From assembly GCA_031398385.1 (NCBI GenBank), contig JANNNE010000132.1, positions 1 through 36,364 on the forward strand: a DNA stretch of 36,364 bases, given 5' to 3'. Below the pieces are notes generated by a model. It worked only from the letters and a program-made list of their open reading frames with translations. It made no database searches and had not been told where the DNA came from. Below, in pieces: positions 1-7,761 of this stretch. The first letter of the stretch is position 1, and each line of letters starts with the position of its first letter. The position numbers and the translations under genes were made by a program. This DNA comes from Ideonella_A sp031398385 (GTDB taxonomy: Bacteria > Pseudomonadota > Gammaproteobacteria > Burkholderiales > Burkholderiaceae_C).

Positions 1-2
1 CC

Positions 3-179
3 AAGGTGACCGGCCCGGGGACGGTCTGGATGCAAAGTCTGCCGTTCTCCCGGCTCGCCTCCAGGGTATTCGCCGCGGCTCCGCAGCGCGGCGGCTCGCG
101 CGGTGAAGGTTCGGTACTCGGCGGCTTCGGTGCCGGCGGCCTGCTGGGGGGCATCCTCGGCGGCGACGACGATGAGTGA
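3..179 (+). CDS. AIM24/TIGR00266 family protein, C-terminal fragment (cut by window edge)
   Basis: Only the last 58 codons are in the window; the frame enters from the left and stops with TGA at 177-179. The residues GPGTVWMQSLPFSRLA followed by a glycine-rich tail (GGFGAGGLLGGILGG) ending in DDDE are characteristic of the end of TIGR00266/AIM24 proteins, a beta-sandwich family of unknown biochemical function found in bacteria and related to a mitochondrial protein. The glycine-rich, acid-capped tail is usual for bacterial members. No start, promoter or upstream neighbour can be seen. Identity rests on the short but distinctive QSLPFSRLA segment, so it is a good but not certain call. Confidence 0.7.
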   Translation, partial: KVTGPGTVWMQSLPFSRLASRVFAAAPQRGGSRGEGSVLGGFGAGGLLGGILGGDDDE

Positions 180-207
180 GTGAATCGCTTGGGCAATCGC
201 CCGCGGT

Positions 208-1455
208 TTGAGGGAACCCCTACACTTGACGGTTTGCTCTGAAGGTTCCGACTTGGGCTCGTCTTTTGTATTTTTGCAGCCGCCTTTGCGGTGCCCTGGA
301 TCGCGGGACATCCGCCTGACCTCATGGCTCGCAGCGGTCTTGATCGGCGCATCGATGTCCGCTCATGGCGCGCCGCTGGCAGTTTCGCCCGCGCCTTCCG
401 GCGTGCCGTCGAGTGTTTCTGTCGCGCCCATGCCGAAGGCCGCAGCGGCGGCGGCCGCCGCATCGTCCCCCGCTGCCGCCTCGGCAGGCGCCGCGTCGGC
501 CGCGCAGCCGAAGGCATCCGCGGCGGCCGTGGCTTCAGCGCGGCCGATCTTCGTGCTGAACTCGCTGGATGCCAACATCAGCGTGATCGACTCGCGCAGC
601 TATACCGAAATCAAGCGGATCCCGACCGGCAAGGAGCCGCACCACCTCTACCTCACCCCGGACGATAAATCGTTGATCGTTGCCAATGCGATGAGCGATT
701 CACTGACATTCATCGATCCGGTGACGGCGCAAGTGCAACGGGTTGTGACCGGAATCGTCGACCCCTACCACCTGCGGTTCTCGCCTGACATGAAATGGTT
801 TGTCACCGCCGCCAATCGACTCAATCACATCGACATCTACCATTGGGACGCCAGCCATGCGACGACGCCGCTGAAACTCGCGACCCGCGTGGCGAGCGGC
901 AAGACCCCGAGCCACCTGATGATCGACAGCAAGAGCAGCGTCGTCTACAGCACCATGCAGGACAGCGACGAGTTGATCGCCATCGATCTGGCGACGCAAA
1001 AGCCGCGCTGGAAGATCAGCGTCGGCAAGATGCCGGCCGATGTCTATCTTTCGCCGGACGACCGACTGCTGCTGGTCGGATTGACGGGCGACAAGGTGGT
1101 CGAGGTCTACGACGTGCGCGAAGTGACCCCCAAACTGGTCAAGCGGATCGAAACCGGCGAGGGCGCCCATGCGTTCCGCGCAGCCGGCGACCGGCGCCAT
1201 GTCTATGTCAGCAACCGGGTGGCCAATACCATCAGCAAGATCGATCTGCAGAGCCTGAGCGTCGTTGCCAACTATCCGGCGCCTGGCGGACCAGACTGCC
1301 TCGACGTCCTGGCCGACGGCAAGACCCTGCTCGTCAGCTCGCGCTGGGCACGCAAGCTGAGCGTCATCGATACCGAGACCCGACAGGTGGTGCGCCAGGT
1401 CAATGTCGGACGTTCCCCGCACGGTGTCTGGACCCTGGACCATGCGCCGCGCTGA
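208..1455 (+). CDS. secreted YVTN-type beta-propeller repeat protein
   Basis: Up to 415 residues. An N-terminal hydrophobic segment (LTSWLAAVLIGASMSAHGA) looks like a Sec signal peptide, followed by an alanine/proline-rich low-complexity linker of about 70 residues. From about residue 113 there are tandem propeller repeats: VLNSLDANISVIDSRSY, IVANAMSDSLTFIDP, VYVSNRVANTISKIDLQ and LVSSRWARKLSVIDT are successive 40-45 residue blades of the YVTN / cytochrome-d1-like kind. Such proteins are periplasmic or surface-exposed, and their ligands are mostly unknown. The first start codon is a TTG at 208; TTG codons at 274 and 286 lie closer to the signal peptide and may be the true start, so the N-terminus is uncertain. 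Its 3' end overlaps the deacetylase gene by 14 bp, suggesting co-translation. Confidence 0.75.
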   Translation: MREPLHLTVCSEGSDLGSSFVFLQPPLRCPGSRDIRLTSWLAAVLIGASMSAHGAPLAVSPAPSGVPSSVSVAPMPKAAAAAAAASSPAAASAGAASAAQPKASAAAVASARPIFVLNSLDANISVIDSRSYTEIKRIPTGKEPHHLYLTPDDKSLIVANAMSDSLTFIDPVTAQVQRVVTGIVDPYHLRFSPDMKWFVTAANRLNHIDIYHWDASHATTPLKLATRVASGKTPSHLMIDSKSSVVYSTMQDSDELIAIDLATQKPRWKISVGKMPADVYLSPDDRLLLVGLTGDKVVEVYDVREVTPKLVKRIETGEGAHAFRAAGDRRHVYVSNRVANTISKIDLQSLSVVANYPAPGGPDCLDVLADGKTLLVSSRWARKLSVIDTETRQVVRQVNVGRSPHGVWTLDHAPR

Positions 1456-2257
1456 ACGGCTGCGGCAGTCTCTGGCGATCATGTTGCTCGCCGGCAGCGT
1501 CTGGGCGGGCCCGGCGTCGGCGGCGGCCGGTTCGATGTGCACCGGCGCAGCGTCCGACAAGCCGGTCTACCTGACCTTCGATACCGGCCACATGGGCATC
1601 GCACCGCTGGTGGCCGACATCCTGCAGCGCCATGATCTCAAGGTGACCTTCTTTCTGGCCAATGAGAAAACCAAGACCGGGGGCGCCAGCCTCGATGACG
1701 AATGGGCGCCGTGGTGGAAGGCGAGGGCCGCCGAAGGCCATCTGTTCGGCTCGCACACCTTCGACCATTCGGTCTGGATCGCCAATACGCGGGACGGCTT
1801 CAGGTTCAAGCCGACCGCCGGACCGGAGTCCGGACGCGTGGTGCAGTGGTCGGCGGCCGAATACTGCGCATCGCTGAAGCAATCGGCGACGCGGCTGCAC
1901 GACATGACCGGCGTCGCGATGGCGCCGATTTTCCGGTCCGCCGGTGGCAAGACCTCGCCCGCCTTGCTCGAGGCGGCCAGTGCCTGCGGCTGGACTCATG
2001 TGCCGTGGAGTGACAGCGGATTTCTGGGTGATGAATTGCCGAGCGACCGCTATCCGAACAAGATGCTGCTGAAAAAAGCCCTGCGCGACATCCGCAGCGG
2101 CGACATCCTGCTGGCCCACCTGGGGATCTGGTCGCGCGAGGAAGTCTGGGCGTCCGGTGTGCTCGAGCCGCTGATCATCGGGCTGAAAGAACGGGGCTTC
2201 TGCTTCGCGACCTTGCGCGACCATCCCCGATACCGCAAGATTCTGCAACGTCGGTAG
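1442..2257 (+). CDS. polysaccharide deacetylase (NodB homology, PdaA-like motif 1)
   Basis: The ATG at 1442 gives 271 residues starting MRRAERLRQSLAIMLLAG and a signal peptide ending near PASA, so the product is probably periplasmic. The longer in-frame start at 1403 would bury the signal. NodB-fold motifs are visible: motif 1 is LTFDTGHMG (about 44-52), motif 2 is SHTFDH (104-109, metal-binding H105 and H109), motif 3 is FRSAGGK and the late motif is LLAHLG. The family removes acetyl groups from N-acetylated sugars of peptidoglycan or exopolysaccharide. In motif 1 the first Asp (D47) is kept but the second, usually a metal ligand, is Thr48; this resembles the TFDNG variant of PdaA-type enzymes rather than the classic TFDDGP. 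It overlaps the propeller gene by 14 bp. The substrate cannot be told from sequence. Confidence 0.85.
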   Translation: MRRAERLRQSLAIMLLAGSVWAGPASAAAGSMCTGAASDKPVYLTFDTGHMGIAPLVADILQRHDLKVTFFLANEKTKTGGASLDDEWAPWWKARAAEGHLFGSHTFDHSVWIANTRDGFRFKPTAGPESGRVVQWSAAEYCASLKQSATRLHDMTGVAMAPIFRSAGGKTSPALLEAASACGWTHVPWSDSGFLGDELPSDRYPNKMLLKKALRDIRSGDILLAHLGIWSREEVWASGVLEPLIIGLKERGFCFATLRDHPRYRKILQRR

Positions 2258-2307
2258 AAGGACGCAAGGAGCGCCAGTCTCGTGAGCGTGTTTCGTGAGT
2301 TTCCAAG

Positions 2308-3297
2308 GTGATTGACGAGGCCTTGAGCCGGGTCGAAGAAGCCTTCGGTGTCGCCCATCAGCTGCTGTTCGAGCAGGTGGTGCAGCCGCTGCTGTTCCAC
2401 CTCGGCCAGGCCAATCTGCTTGAGGACGGATTCGACGCGACCGGGTGGTTGCTGGTCGGACTGGTCCAGCTCGTGGTGATCGTGGTCCTGTTCGGTGCGC
2501 TGCAGCGTCGCTGGCCGGTCGAGCCGATCACCGACCGGCGGGCGGTTCGGGTCGACATCATCTACACCTTGCTGCATCGGCTCGGCCTGTTTCGTGTCGC
2601 GCTGTTCTTCACGATCGATCCGCTGTGGGATCTGCTGTTCGGGAGGATGAGCCTGGCCGGATGGGGCGGCATGAACCTCGACCATTCGCTGGCGCCGTGG
2701 TTGCCGGGCATTTCCGATACGGCCTGGTTCGCTTTCATCGTCTATCTGCTGGTGTTCGACTTTGCCGATTACTGGCTGCACCGCGGGCAGCACCAGTTCC
2801 GCTGGTGGTGGGCGCTGCATGCGCTGCACCACAGCCAGCGTCAGATGACGATGTGGAGCGACAACCGCAATCACCTGCTCGATGACCTGCTGCGCGACGT
2901 GTTGCTGGTCGCGCTGGCCCGGCTGATTGGCGTGGCACCTGGCCAGTTCGTCGCAATCGTCGCGGTGACGCAGCTGATCGAAAGCCTCTCGCACGCCAAT
3001 GTGCGAATGAGTTTCGGCCTGATCGGCGAGCGCCTGCTGGTCAGTCCGCGCTTTCATCGGCTGCACCACAGCATCGGGCTTGGCCACGAATCGGCAGGCA
3101 GCGGCAGCCTGGGTGGGCACAATTTCGCGGTGTTGTTCCCCATCTGGGACGTGTTGTTCGGCACGGCCAACTTCGAGCACCGATACGATCCGACCGGGAT
3201 CCGCGACCAACTGCCGGAATCAGGAGGCCGTGACTACGGCAGCGGTTTCTGGTCGCAACAATGGCGCGGGCTGCGTCGCCTGGTCGGCGTGAACTGA
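2308..3297 (+). CDS. sterol desaturase / fatty acid hydroxylase family membrane di-iron protein
   Basis: 329 residues starting at GTG 2308; no earlier in-frame start follows the TGA at 2296-2298. Several hydrophobic segments alternate with the histidine clusters that bind two irons in this superfamily: HRGQH, HALHHS and HRLHHS, plus a histidine-containing end segment (GHNF). The fold places the di-iron site at the cytoplasmic face of the membrane and uses O2 to hydroxylate or desaturate lipids. Bacterial members act on sterols, hopanoids, fatty acids or ether lipids, and the substrate is not readable here. It starts 50 bp after the deacetylase stop and may be co-transcribed with it. The weak ribosome site leaves the exact start slightly uncertain. 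Confidence 0.85.
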   Translation: MIDEALSRVEEAFGVAHQLLFEQVVQPLLFHLGQANLLEDGFDATGWLLVGLVQLVVIVVLFGALQRRWPVEPITDRRAVRVDIIYTLLHRLGLFRVALFFTIDPLWDLLFGRMSLAGWGGMNLDHSLAPWLPGISDTAWFAFIVYLLVFDFADYWLHRGQHQFRWWWALHALHHSQRQMTMWSDNRNHLLDDLLRDVLLVALARLIGVAPGQFVAIVAVTQLIESLSHANVRMSFGLIGERLLVSPRFHRLHHSIGLGHESAGSGSLGGHNFAVLFPIWDVLFGTANFEHRYDPTGIRDQLPESGGRDYGSGFWSQQWRGLRRLVGVN

Positions 3298-3401
3298 GCC
3301 GGCCGTTCGACGAACCATCGCTGCCGGCCGGGGCCGCTGCGGCCTGCGGTCGCACACTTGGCTTATGCTCGGCGGCTGCATTTCCGATCGAGCGCATCTC
3401 C

Positions 3402-4238
3402 ATGAAAATCGGCCTGATCATCATCGGCGACGAAATCCTTTCGGGCAAACGGGCGGACAAGCATTTCCCGAAGGTGGTCGAATTGCTGCACGCGCGCGGC
3501 CTGTCCCTCACCTGGGCCCGCTATGTCGGCGACGACCCGCAACGCATCACCGATGATCTTCGCGATGCCTTCGCTGCCGCGCGCGCCGGCGAGCTGGTGT
3601 TCTCGTGCGGCGGCATCGGCGCCACGCCCGACGACCACACGCGCCAATGCGCCGCTGCAGCGCTCGGCCTGCCGTTGCAGCTGCATCCACAGGCTCGCGA
3701 ATTGATCATCGAGCGGATGCGCGATGTCGCGGCCGAGCAGGGCAAGCCGTTCGAACTCGAGCGTGCCGACAACGTGCACCGCTTGAACATGGGCGTCTTT
3801 CCCGAAGGTGCCGAGTTGATTCTCAATCCCTACAACAAGATTCCGGGCTTTGCGATCCGATTCGAGCCGACGCCGTCCAGTCCCGTGGGCGGCGGGGTCT
3901 GCTTCTTGCCCGGTTTTCCAGTGATGGCATGGCCGATGATCGAATCGGTTCTAGACGGCATTTACGCCTCGGTGCACGAGAGCAGTACCGCGGTCGAGCA
4001 GTCGGTGATCGTGTTTGGCGCCATGGAGGCCAGCCTGACGCCATTGATGGAGTCGATCGAGTCCATCTTCGCCGGCGTCAAGGTGTTCAGTCTGCCCAGT
4101 GTCGACCACCCCGAATGGGGCCGCCACATCGAACTGGGCGTCAAGGGAGAACCGTCGCTGGTCGGCGCGGCTTATCCGGCATTGCTGGCTGGCTTGCGCC
4201 AATTTGGCGCAGAATTAGGCCCCGAGTTGGTGCGTTAG
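3402..4238 (+). CDS. molybdopterin-binding (MoaB/Mog, CinA N-terminal-like) domain protein
   Basis: The ATG at 3402 gives 278 residues beginning MKIGLIIIGDEILSGKRADKH, the canonical start of CinA N-terminal-like proteins. The open frame extends upstream to 3261, but that part overlaps the preceding gene and has no homologous look. The MoCF_biosynth signature is clear: GDEILSGK, SCGGIGATPDDHTRQ and, later, NPYNKIPGF and CFLPGFPVMAWPM. There is no C-terminal CinA amidase domain, so this is the stand-alone form often annotated 'competence/damage-inducible protein A'. Its role is unclear; the fold binds molybdopterin or related nucleotides. It lies 212 bp upstream of glnA. I infer no functional link to nitrogen control beyond position. 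Confidence 0.85.
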   Translation: MKIGLIIIGDEILSGKRADKHFPKVVELLHARGLSLTWARYVGDDPQRITDDLRDAFAAARAGELVFSCGGIGATPDDHTRQCAAAALGLPLQLHPQARELIIERMRDVAAEQGKPFELERADNVHRLNMGVFPEGAELILNPYNKIPGFAIRFEPTPSSPVGGGVCFLPGFPVMAWPMIESVLDGIYASVHESSTAVEQSVIVFGAMEASLTPLMESIESIFAGVKVFSLPSVDHPEWGRHIELGVKGEPSLVGAAYPALLAGLRQFGAELGPELVR

Positions 4239-4253
4239 TTCATTTCCGGGCGG

Positions 4254-4282
4254 TGCACGGATTTGCGCATGGTTTCGGTGCA
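4254..4282 (+). promoter_or_regulatory. candidate NtrC enhancer half-sites upstream of glnA
   Basis: TGCAC at 4254-4258 and GGTGCA at 4277-4282 are inward-facing half-sites of the kind NtrC binds (GCAC...GTGC), with a further TGCGC at 4264-4268. They lie about 45-70 bp upstream of the candidate sigma-54 promoter at 4324-4339, a position typical of enhancers. Spacing differs from the usual 17-bp NtrC palindrome, so this is only a suggestion. Confidence 0.3.
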
Positions 4283-4323
4283 AAGTTTGCTTCGCGTTAC
4301 CCGTTCCCTTGAGCGTGCGTCTT

Positions 4324-4339
4324 GGGCATGGAATCTGCT
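4324..4339 (+). promoter_or_regulatory. candidate sigma-54 promoter of glnA
   Basis: The string GGGCATGGAATCTGCT has the invariant GG at 4325-4326 and GC at 4337-4338 separated by exactly 10 bp, as required for RpoN -24/-12 elements (consensus TGGCAC-N5-TTGCW). There are mismatches at the first and last base of the -24 box and one in the -12 box. Transcription would start near 4350, leaving a leader of about 100 nt before glnA. Position and the downstream ntrBC genes support it. Confidence 0.5.
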
Positions 4340-4450
4340 ATTTCCCTGGGTACGCCTTTTCGACAGTCAGACAGCGCGAAGCCGGCTGTTGTTGTCGCAG
4401 GGGCTGCATCCGATTTTTACCAACCCGTTAGCATCCGCTAGGAGAAATTG

Positions 4451-5866
4451 ATGGCCAAGACCGTCGCCGACGTGATGAAGATGGTGAAAGAAAACGAAAT
4501 CAAATTTGTCGATTTCCGTTTCACCGACACCCGCGGCAAAGAGCAGCACGTCACCGTGCCCACTTCTGCATTCGACGAAGACAAGTTCACTTCGGGCCAT
4601 GCCTTCGATGGATCGTCGATCGCCGGTTGGAAAGGCATCGAAGCCTCCGACATGCAGCTGATGCCGGATCCGAACACCGCCAACATCGATCCGTTTTTCG
4701 AAGAGCCGACGCTGATCCTGACCTGCGACGTTGTCGATCCGACCGACGGCAAGCCTTATGAGCGGGATCCGCGCTCGCTGGCCAAGCGTGCAGAGGCCTA
4801 CATGAAGGCGTCCGGCCTCGGCGATGTGGCCTATTTCGGCCCCGAGCCCGAATTCTTCGTCTTCGACAGCGTGCGCTGGCAGGTCGACATGTCGGGCTGT
4901 TTCGTCAAGATCGAGTCCGAAGAGGCGGCCTGGAATTCCGGCAAGGACTACGAGCACGGCAACTCCGGCTTCCGGCCCGCCGTCAAGGGCGGTTATTTCC
5001 CGGTGCCGCCGGTCGACAGCTCGCAGGACCTGCGCTCGGAGATGTGCCTGGTGCTGGAATCGCTCGGCATCCCGGTCGAAGTGCACCACCACGAGGTGGC
5101 CAATGCCGGCCAGATGGAAATCGGCACCAAGTTCAGCAGCCTGGTTCAGCGTGCCGACTGGGTCCAGCTGCAGAAATACGTGATCCACAACGTCGCGCAT
5201 TCCTACGGCAAGACGGCGACCTTCATGCCCAAGCCGATCGTCGGCGACAACGGCAGCGGCATGCACGTTCACCAGTCGGTCTGGAAAGACGGCAAGAATC
5301 TGTTCGCCGGTGACGGCTACGCCGGCCTGTCGGAGTTCGCGCTGTTCTACATCGGCGGCATCATCAAGCATGCGCGCGCACTGAATGCGATCACCAACCC
5401 GGGCACCAACAGCTACAAGCGTCTGGTTCCGGGCTTCGAGGCGCCGGTCAAGCTGGCCTATTCGGCGAAAAACCGCTCGGCGTCGATACGCATTCCGTAC
5501 GTGGCCAATCCGAAGGGCCGTCGGGTCGAGGCGCGTTTCCCGGATCCGCTGATGAACCCCTACCTGGGTTTTGCTGCGCTGCTGATGGCCGGACTCGACG
5601 GCGTCGAGAACAAGATCCACCCGGGCGAGGCTGCGACCAAGGATCTGTACCACCTGCCGCCGGAAGAAGACGCGCAGATACCGACCGTCTGCTCCAGTCT
5701 CGAGCAGGCCCTTGAATACCTGGACAAGGGCCGTTCGTTCCTGACCAAGGGCGGTGTTTTCACCGACTCCTACCTCGATGCCTACATCGACCTGAAGATG
5801 CAGGAAGTGCAGCGTTTCCGGATGACCACCCATCCGTGCGAATTCGACATGTATTACACGCTCTGA
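4451..5866 (+). CDS. glnA: glutamine synthetase, type I (GlnA)
   Basis: 471 residues, the usual length for GSI. The ATG at 4451 follows an AGGAG box (4440-4444) with 6-nt spacing. The enzyme condenses ammonia and glutamate to glutamine with ATP, acting as a cytoplasmic dodecamer. Visible hallmarks are FDGSSIAGWKGIEASDM (beta-grasp domain), the catalytic segment FFGPEPEF-type YFGPEPEFFVFD, the glutamate/metal site VEVHHHEVANAGQMEIG, the ATP-binding KPIVGDNGSGMHVHQS, and the flap NPGTNSYKRLVPGFEAP. The adenylylation tyrosine is Y400 in DLYHLPPEE, so activity is probably controlled by GlnE/GlnD/PII. A candidate sigma-54 promoter lies upstream and a strong terminator downstream, with ntrB-ntrC after it, which is the classical nitrogen-regulated arrangement. 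Confidence 0.98.
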   Translation: MAKTVADVMKMVKENEIKFVDFRFTDTRGKEQHVTVPTSAFDEDKFTSGHAFDGSSIAGWKGIEASDMQLMPDPNTANIDPFFEEPTLILTCDVVDPTDGKPYERDPRSLAKRAEAYMKASGLGDVAYFGPEPEFFVFDSVRWQVDMSGCFVKIESEEAAWNSGKDYEHGNSGFRPAVKGGYFPVPPVDSSQDLRSEMCLVLESLGIPVEVHHHEVANAGQMEIGTKFSSLVQRADWVQLQKYVIHNVAHSYGKTATFMPKPIVGDNGSGMHVHQSVWKDGKNLFAGDGYAGLSEFALFYIGGIIKHARALNAITNPGTNSYKRLVPGFEAPVKLAYSAKNRSASIRIPYVANPKGRRVEARFPDPLMNPYLGFAALLMAGLDGVENKIHPGEAATKDLYHLPPEEDAQIPTVCSSLEQALEYLDKGRSFLTKGGVFTDSYLDAYIDLKMQEVQRFRMTTHPCEFDMYYTL

Positions 5867-5884
5867 TTTGATTGGCTGGTTGCG

Positions 5885-5917
5885 AAAGGGACGGCTGCGG
5901 CCGTCCCTTTGCTTTTT
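5885..5917 (+). terminator. Rho-independent terminator after glnA
   Basis: A perfect 11-bp stem, AAAGGGACGGC (5885-5895) paired with GCCGTCCCTTT (5900-5910), closes a TGCG tetraloop, and a five-T run follows at 5913-5917. It starts 18 bp after the glnA stop. By analogy with the glnA-glnL intergenic terminator of enteric bacteria it would limit read-through of the strong glnA transcript into the DUF4124-ntrBC genes. Confidence 0.85.
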
Positions 5918-6024
5918 CGGCGGCCATCCGGTTGCAGGGCCTGGCGGAACTTCCGCGGCGCTGCGAATCTCCATCGGCGACAATCGGTGCTCGATGCGGG
6001 ACGTTTTAACAGGGGGTTGATTGG

Positions 6025-6567
6025 ATGTCGTGGTTGTCGGGTGCGCACAGGTCTGCGGTGTGTGGGTTGTTGCTGGCCGGTGTCGTTCTGGGCAGCGTCG
6101 CCCAGACGAAGGTGCGCAACGTGGTTTTTCGCTGCCCCGGCAATCCCGTGCTGTACACCGATGCGATCTCGGAAAAGGAAGCCAAGGAACGCGGCTGCCG
6201 CACCATCGAGGGCGCCCCGATCACGATCATCCAGTCGTCGCCGGTGACGCGCCGCGATGGCGCACCAGTACCGTCGAGCAATCCGTCGACCACCGCCCGG
6301 CTCGAGCCCAGTGCACGGGTCGAGCCGTCCAGGCAACGCGCACGCGATACCGATCGCAAGGCGATCCTGGCTGCGGAACTCAGTCGCGACGAGCAGGTCA
6401 TCTCCGACCTGCGTCGCGAATACAACAACGGCGAACCTGAGCGCCAGGGCAATGAGCGAAATTACCAGAAGTATCTCGATCGGGTCGCCGAGATGAAGAT
6501 GGCGATTTCGCGCAAGGAAAACGACATAGCGGCCCTGAAGCGCGAGCTCTCGAAGCTGCCGCAATAG
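6025..6567 (+). CDS. DUF4124 domain-containing exported protein with C-terminal coiled coil
   Basis: 180 residues. The ATG at 6025 has an AGGGGG box (6011-6016) 8 nt upstream. Residues about 10-26 are hydrophobic (VCGLLLAGVVLGSVAQ) and read as a signal peptide. The segment NVVFRCPGNPVLYTDAISEKEAKERGCR is a DUF4124 module, a small periplasmic domain with a conserved cysteine pair (C in FRC and C in RGC), usually described as 'YTDxxxAxxxGC'. A Pro/Ser-rich linker follows, and from about residue 110 a charged heptad-like region to the end is probably a coiled coil. Function is unknown. It lies between the glnA terminator and ntrB, a place where I recall DUF4124 genes in other betaproteobacteria. 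Confidence 0.75.
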   Translation: MSWLSGAHRSAVCGLLLAGVVLGSVAQTKVRNVVFRCPGNPVLYTDAISEKEAKERGCRTIEGAPITIIQSSPVTRRDGAPVPSSNPSTTARLEPSARVEPSRQRARDTDRKAILAAELSRDEQVISDLRREYNNGEPERQGNERNYQKYLDRVAEMKMAISRKENDIAALKRELSKLPQ

Positions 6568-6607
6568 GCGGCCGGGCCACCTTTTCGCCATCGATTCCGA
6601 TCTCGTC

Positions 6608-7705
6608 GTGCTTCATCCATCCGTGCGTCCGGCCGACGGACCTCCTGTGTCGGCGTTCGCGGCGTTCGACTACCTGGCAACCATGGTCGCGGTGGTCGAT
6701 GCGGATGGCCGGTGCCTGTTCGCCAATGCGGCATTCGAGCAGGTGCTCGGGCTGTCTCGACGCAGCGTGTTGCGCGCCAATCTGTTCGACTGGTTCGTCG
6801 ATTCGCAGCAGATGCGCGAAACGGTGGTTTCGGTGGCTGGCAACCAGTTCGCCACCAGCCGGCTCGAGGCTCAGCTGCGCCGCCCCAGCGCGGGTCACCA
6901 GGAGGCGATCCTGGTCCATGTGATCGTCAACCAGATGGACGATTCGCAGAATGTGGTGGTCGAACTGGTCGAGATCCAGCAGCAGACCCGCCAGGACCGA
7001 GAAGAGCGCGCGCTCGATCAGGTGCAGGCGAACAAGGAACTGATCCGCAACCTGGCACATGAGATCAAGAATCCGCTGGGGGGGATCCGTGGGGCTGCCC
7101 AACTGCTGGAGATGGAGGTCGACTCGCGGACGCTGACCGAATACACCCAGGTCATCATCAAGGAGGCAGACCGTCTGCAGGCCCTGGTCGACCGCCTGCT
7201 GGCGCCGCACCGCAAGGCGCTGGTGGTCAGCGATGTCAACATCCACGAAGTCTGCGAACGCGTGCGTTCGCTGGTTCTGGCCGAATTTCCACGTGGCCTG
7301 ACCTTCGAGCGCGACTACGACATCTCGATCCCGGATTTTCGCGGTGATCGCGAACAGTTGATCCAGGCGGTTCTCAACATTGCCCACAACGCGACGCAGG
7401 CGCTGCAACACCGCATCGCGGCCAGCGATGCGCTGATCCTGGTGCAGACCCGGATCGCCCGCCAGATCACGATGGGCAAGCAACGCCATCGATTGGCACT
7501 GGAATTGCATATCCAGGACAACGGGCCGGGCGTGCCGGACGAGATTCGCGAGCGCATCTTCTATCCGCTGGTTTCCGGGCGTCATGGCGGTACCGGCCTC
7601 GGACTCACGCTCGCGCAGACTTTCATCGCGCAGCACCGCGGGATGATCGAATGCGATAGCGAACCCGGGCGGACCATTTTCAAGATCACCATACCGCTAC
7701 CCTAG
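6608..7705 (+). CDS. ntrB: nitrogen regulation sensor kinase/phosphatase NtrB (GlnL)
   Basis: 365 residues from a GTG at 6608. A PAS domain occupies about residues 17-80 (YLATMVAVVDADGRCLFANAAFEQVLGLS), followed by a HisKA domain with phospho-acceptor H151 in NLAHEIKNPLGGIRGAAQLLE, then the HATPase domain with N-box NIAHNATQAL, G1 box DNGPGVPD and G2 box GTGLGLTLA. No membrane segment is present, as expected for the cytoplasmic NtrB. It phosphorylates NtrC when nitrogen is scarce, and PII binding switches it to phosphatase. ntrC starts 56 bp downstream. The start has no strong ribosome site, but no better ATG lies before the PAS domain. Confidence 0.95.
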   Translation: MLHPSVRPADGPPVSAFAAFDYLATMVAVVDADGRCLFANAAFEQVLGLSRRSVLRANLFDWFVDSQQMRETVVSVAGNQFATSRLEAQLRRPSAGHQEAILVHVIVNQMDDSQNVVVELVEIQQQTRQDREERALDQVQANKELIRNLAHEIKNPLGGIRGAAQLLEMEVDSRTLTEYTQVIIKEADRLQALVDRLLAPHRKALVVSDVNIHEVCERVRSLVLAEFPRGLTFERDYDISIPDFRGDREQLIQAVLNIAHNATQALQHRIAASDALILVQTRIARQITMGKQRHRLALELHIQDNGPGVPDEIRERIFYPLVSGRHGGTGLGLTLAQTFIAQHRGMIECDSEPGRTIFKITIPLP

Positions 7706-7761
7706 GCCGGGCGCCGTGCGATCGGGTCCGGGGCTGGGCAGGCGTAATTGACTGGGCAGGC

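Noticed and set aside
4421..4432. CAACCCGTTAGC repeated near 13731
   Set aside because: A 12-base match between two intergenic regions with no structure or flanking similarity; likely coincidence.
4367..5983. 538-codon minus-strand frame over glnA
   Set aside because: Shadow of glnA with no recognisable domain and no ribosome site.
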